DNA of 64,000 bases from positions 152,899 to 216,898 of the forward strand of contig CANLNQ010000010.1 of the NCBI GenBank assembly GCA_947492525.1, written 5' to 3'. This DNA is from an uncultured Granulosicoccus sp. (lineage in GTDB: Bacteria; Pseudomonadota; Gammaproteobacteria; Granulosicoccales; Granulosicoccaceae). The notes under the pieces are model-generated. The model ran no database searches. It saw only the letters and a program-made list of their open reading frames with translations, and was not told the DNA's origin. This document shows, in pieces, positions 61,182 through 64,000 of this stretch (its first letter is position 1; each line of letters begins with the position of its first letter). The position numbers and the translations under genes are program-made.

Positions 61182-61916
61182 AGAGGAAGCTTCGTCGTAG
61201 CGATAGCCGAGGTCATTGAACGCGAGCACGGCGTCCGCCTGCACCGCGCGCGACTTGAGCAGATTGCGCGCCATTGCGCCTCTGGCCTTCTTGGCAAAGA
61301 AGCTGATGATCTTGTACTGACCGTTTTTCTCATCCTTGAAAACCGGTGAAATCAGCGGCGCGACCAACTTCTTCGGTTGAACCGATTTGAAGTATTCGTT
61401 CGACGCCAGATTGACCACACAGCCCTGCTCCATCGCTTCCAGCTCCTCGTTCAAGTGCGAGGTCAGGCGCTCTCCCCAGAATTCATACAGACTCTTGCCG
61501 CGACGCGTCTTCAGGGCGGTGCCCATCTCCAGGCGGTAGGCCTGCATCAGATCCAGAGGCTTCATGACGCCATACAGGCCCGACAATATGCGCAGGTGCT
61601 GCTGCGCGAACGCCAGGTCGTCCTCATCCAGAGTATCGGCGTCCAGTCCGACATACACATCTCCCCGAAACGCCTGAATGCAGGGCCGAGCATTGTCGCT
61701 ATCGAATGCCGGTTGCCATTCACCGAAGCGCCGGGCATTGAGCTCCGCCAGCGAATCACTGATATGCATCAGCTCCCCAAGGCGCGCTTTCGAATAACCA
61801 CGCAATGTGGTCACCAGTTTTTCGGAGTCTGCCATGAACGCTGGCAGGGTCGGATCGGTGACGCGCGATGGCGACTCCATATCCAGCGTCTTGGCAGGTG
61901 ACAGGAGAATCAGCAT
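61122..61916 (-). CDS. yaaA: Peroxide stress protein YaaA (DUF328)
   Basis: 264 residues. Family start MLILLSPAKTLDMESP, then LRILSGLYGVMKPLDLMQAY, RLEMGTALKTRRGKSLYEFW, NLASNEYFKSVQPK and KARGAMARNLLKSRA. In E. coli YaaA limits free iron during peroxide stress. Full length; transcribed alone next to an M50 protease gene. Confidence 0.95.
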   Translation of the reverse strand: MLILLSPAKTLDMESPSRVTDPTLPAFMADSEKLVTTLRGYSKARLGELMHISDSLAELNARRFGEWQPAFDSDNARPCIQAFRGDVYVGLDADTLDEDDLAFAQQHLRILSGLYGVMKPLDLMQAYRLEMGTALKTRRGKSLYEFWGERLTSHLNEELEAMEQGCVVNLASNEYFKSVQPKKLVAPLISPVFKDEKNGQYKIISFFAKKARGAMARNLLKSRAVQADAVLAFNDLGYRYDEASSSEGQPVFLRSEESAQPYLA

Positions 61917-61988
61917 GTCGATGGATCAGTCAGGTTTGAGATGGATGAAAGGCGGGAACGGTCATGCGCAACTTACCGGCAGGCGCGC

Positions 61989-62633
61989 TTACAGGATGAC
62001 CAGCGCCCCCATGAGCCACTGCGCCGCGGCACGTAACCAGGTAAAGATGGGCAAACCGGCATAACTGAGCAACAGCAAACCGAGAACCGCATAGGCCCCG
62101 TAGCGCTGATTGAAATCCCGATAGAGCCTGGAGGCATTGCGCGGCAGGAAGTACGGCAGGATGTAGTGTCCATCCAATGGCCCCAGTGGAATCAAATTGA
62201 ACAGCATCAGCAGCAGGTTGATATACGTGAACAGAAAGAAGAAGCTCTGGGCAGACTGCGACTCCACAAAGGCAAATCCGTTCCCGGCGGCGAAACTGAA
62301 GAGGTTGACCGCCAGGAATGCCAGGATCAGATTGGCCAGCGGCCCTGCTGCCGCAACCACCAGGCTGGCCCAGAACGATGTGAAATTTCGTGGATCAGTC
62401 GGCACCGGTCGTGCCCAGCCGAAACCGATGATCATGATCATCAGCAGGCCCACGGGATCGATATGCGCGATCGGATTCAGCGTGAGTCGCCCCTGCTTCT
62501 GAGCGGTGTCATCGCCATACAGTTTCGCCGACCAGGCATGACCGAACTCGTGGCAGGACAGAGAGACGATGATGGTGAGCAGCAGAAGCACGAAGGTCAG
62601 TACCTGCCCATTCATCAGCAAGGAGAGCATCAT
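61989..62633 (-). CDS. Site-2 protease-like M50 membrane metalloprotease
   Basis: 214 residues, about six helices. Zinc site HEFGH at residues 28-32, third ligand region NLIPLGPLDGHYIL. No PDZ domain, so it belongs to the short rhomboid-like/SREBP-type M50 branch rather than RseP. Substrate unknown; such proteases trim membrane-spanning segments of regulators. A second ATG lies at codon 2 and another at codon 7. Confidence 0.9.
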   Translation of the reverse strand: MMLSLLMNGQVLTFVLLLLTIIVSLSCHEFGHAWSAKLYGDDTAQKQGRLTLNPIAHIDPVGLLMIMIIGFGWARPVPTDPRNFTSFWASLVVAAAGPLANLILAFLAVNLFSFAAGNGFAFVESQSAQSFFFLFTYINLLLMLFNLIPLGPLDGHYILPYFLPRNASRLYRDFNQRYGAYAVLGLLLLSYAGLPIFTWLRAAAQWLMGALVIL

Positions 62634-62802
62634 GATGATGCCCGCCCGACGCTACCCCGGCGATTTCCGAAGAAACGCCACCCGGACAGGCTCGCAGCGC
62701 CAAGCCGCCCTCTTTTTCCATCATTCATCCACTGCACTCCCCCATTCACACTCGCGTGGCATGTTACACGCGCCCAAGCCCCGAAACACACCACCCCACC
62801 AT

Positions 62803-63003
62803 CAGACACCCATGAACGACCCGCCCAAGACCAGACACCCCACCATCAGACACCCATGAACGACCCGCTCAAGACCAGACACCCATGAACCGCCCGCCCG
62901 AGATCAGACACCCATGAACTGCCCACCCAAGACCAGACACCCATAAACCACCCGCCCGAGATCAGACACCCATAAACGACCTGCCCCCAAACAGACACCC
63001 ACC
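62803..63003. repeat. 29-bp tandem repeat with core CAGACACCC (array B)
   Basis: Eight copies of GACACCC at 62805, 62834, 62849, 62878, 62907, 62936, 62965 and 62994: spacing 29 bases except one of 15. Between cores the sequence repeats a diverged CATGAACGACCCGCCCAAGA. It fills much of the 457-base gap before the next gene. The same core and spacing class occur at 46961-47107. The remainder of the gap shows only C-rich sequence. Confidence 0.92.
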
Positions 63004-63090
63004 ACCCCACACGACTGATCCCGGAGAAGTGCGAAACACCAAAGACGCCGATTCTGGCGAATAATGTCCATTCAGCGCTAAACTCGGCTC

Positions 63091-64000
63091 ATGAGAAAAT
63101 TGTTCGAAACGGGCCGGCCAGAATCCGGAAAAGGCTCTGAAATCAATCGAAAGACGGCACCAATACGCAGAACAGGCAGCGCAGGCTTTCTTGCGCGCTG
63201 GTGTCTTGCAGCAAGTCTGTCGATGACAAGCATTTCAGCGCTCGCCCAAAGTGCAGATCAGCTCACACCCCAGGACGATGGGACCGTGACACCATCGACC
63301 AGTTCGATCGAATCGGACGCGGGCTTCACCCCCGTTGGCGACGCTCTCGACAATCTGTCGGAGTCTGCCAGAGCGGAGTTGGAAAGGCTGTGCCTGCCCG
63401 TTCAGTATCGGTCTGGAGCCACCGCTTACCGGGAGTGCGTCAACGAGCACCTGGCGCTGCTGACGGAGACTCGCTCCGATAGCGTGGTTGGCACGGTCGC
63501 GGACCTGTCATTCGATGAGCAATACGCCGTCCAGCAGACTTGTCAGAGCTCGGGAGGGCTGGAATCAGAGGCTTATCGCACATGCACCGAGCAAGAGCTG
63601 GCGAGCCTGGCAAACGTACCCGCATCGTCACTGGATAGCCTGAGTGAAGATGAGAAGTACGTCGTTCAACAGGATTGCTTCAGTGCGCAAACCCTGGAAG
63701 GCGTGAGAGCCTATCGCCAATGCCTCAATGACGCCGTCTCTCGATTGCTCGAGCTGCCCCTTCCGGATATGTCGTCACTGAGCCTGCTGGCACGCAATGA
63801 ATTGCAACTGGAGTGCTCATCACGCAACTCGGGTGCCATCGCCTATCGAAACTGCCTGCTTGATGCTACTGGCCCGATAGCAGGCGTCGCAGATATCCCG
63901 ACCACCAATGAAGATTCAGTGATTGCCGAAGCTGCCGAAGCTGCCGAAGCTGCCGAAGCTGCCGAAGCTGCCGAAGCTGCCGAAGCTGCCGAAGCTGCCG
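63091..64000 (+). CDS. Secreted protein with novel-looking cysteine-pair repeats (5' part only)
   Basis: Open frame to the right edge, 303 codons visible. An extended N-terminus (about 35 residues, basic) leads into a signal peptide WCLAASLSMTSISALAQS. Four repeats of about 46-50 residues follow, each with a cysteine pair: C101/C116, C151/C165, C196/C211 and C242/C255. The second cysteine is always in AYRxC or YRxC, and the first follows an L-S-x-x-x-x-x-x-x-Q/L pattern (LSFDEQYAVQQTC, LSEDEKYVVQQDC). Each pair could form a disulphide-closed helical hairpin. From about residue 279 an Ala-Glu-Ala tract begins. I do not recognise the family; a downstream catalytic or anchoring domain may lie beyond the window. 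Confidence 0.8.
   Translation, partial: MRKLFETGRPESGKGSEINRKTAPIRRTGSAGFLARWCLAASLSMTSISALAQSADQLTPQDDGTVTPSTSSIESDAGFTPVGDALDNLSESARAELERLCLPVQYRSGATAYRECVNEHLALLTETRSDSVVGTVADLSFDEQYAVQQTCQSSGGLESEAYRTCTEQELASLANVPASSLDSLSEDEKYVVQQDCFSAQTLEGVRAYRQCLNDAVSRLLELPLPDMSSLSLLARNELQLECSSRNSGAIAYRNCLLDATGPIAGVADIPTTNEDSVIAEAAEAAEAAEAAEAAEAAEAAEAA
63925..64000 (+). repeat. In-frame 9-bp tandem repeat (GCCGAAGCT) at the right edge
   Basis: Eight exact units plus part of a ninth, running off the window. In frame with the secreted cysteine-repeat protein it encodes Ala-Glu-Ala repeats. Identical units imply recent expansion; length changes keep the frame. Confidence 0.97.

Noticed and set aside
62803..63003. 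Regular 29-bp spacing resembles a CRISPR array
   Set aside because: The sequence between cores is itself a repeated, diverged copy rather than unique spacers, one interval is 15 bases, and no cas gene is nearby.

Overview
The window reads as chromosome of a moderately GC-rich, free-living marine-type gammaproteobacterium. This is inferred from the secB-grxC-yibN neighbourhood in the enterobacterial order, an MSHA-type pilus operon, a TAXI-type TRAP transporter, a secreted GH16 glucanase-like lipoprotein, a PQQ-type soluble sugar dehydrogenase with a di-haem cytochrome, glnK-amtB, comM and yaaA. The abundance of short tandem repeats made me think of Granulosicoccus-like bacteria, but that is only a guess. 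No rRNA, tRNA, insertion sequence, prophage or CRISPR array was found.

Layout. 1-2118: start of a large GH16 lipoprotein with four Fn3-like modules, running off the left edge. 2442-5522: hybrid histidine kinase plus an adjoining periplasmic-binding-protein-like gene. 5563-9001: polar amino-acid ABC transporter. 9276-12585: divergent four-gene operon (2OG-Fe(II) oxygenase, XRE-cupin regulator, AhpD-like protein, M29/NicX-like protein), with an inverted repeat between it and the transporter. Together these look like an uncharacterised uptake and breakdown pathway for a nitrogenous compound. 12671-16087: DUF1801 protein, an orphan protein and gamma-glutamyltransferase. 16132-26070: MSHA-like pilus genes, most overlapping by 1-10 bases. 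26212-31098: trmL, secB, grxC, yibN, a Kef-type antiporter, a di-haem cytochrome c and a cytochrome b561. 31212-34944: unknown protein plus YbbA/YbbP-like ABC exporter. 35159-43247: transporters, MarR regulator, Nudix hydrolase and class V aminotransferase. 43332-46823: O-antigen-ligase-like protein and ComM. 47687-50536: sugar dehydrogenase, cytochrome c and EF-hand protein. 50658-58361: SDR with divergent regulator, TRAP transporter and its two-component system. 58379-62633: ubiK, glnK-amtB with an NtrC-type control region, yaaA and an M50 protease. 63091-64000: start of a secreted protein with a new-looking cysteine repeat.

The most unusual property is the density of tandem repeats: eleven arrays in 64 kb. 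Several (9, 27, 42 and about 59 bp units) begin exactly at the stop codon or last codons of a gene and look like repeated copies of that gene's own 3' end laid out into the gap. Two arrays 16 kb apart share the same core (CAGACACCC) and a 14-15/28-29 bp periodicity. Two others are in frame inside coding sequence. No known element explains this pattern, and it is the best candidate here for something undescribed.

Where starts could be refined (overlapping stop/start codons, Shine-Dalgarno sequences, signal peptides) the trimmed start is given and the reason stated. All functional names rest on motif recognition by eye; no database search was possible.
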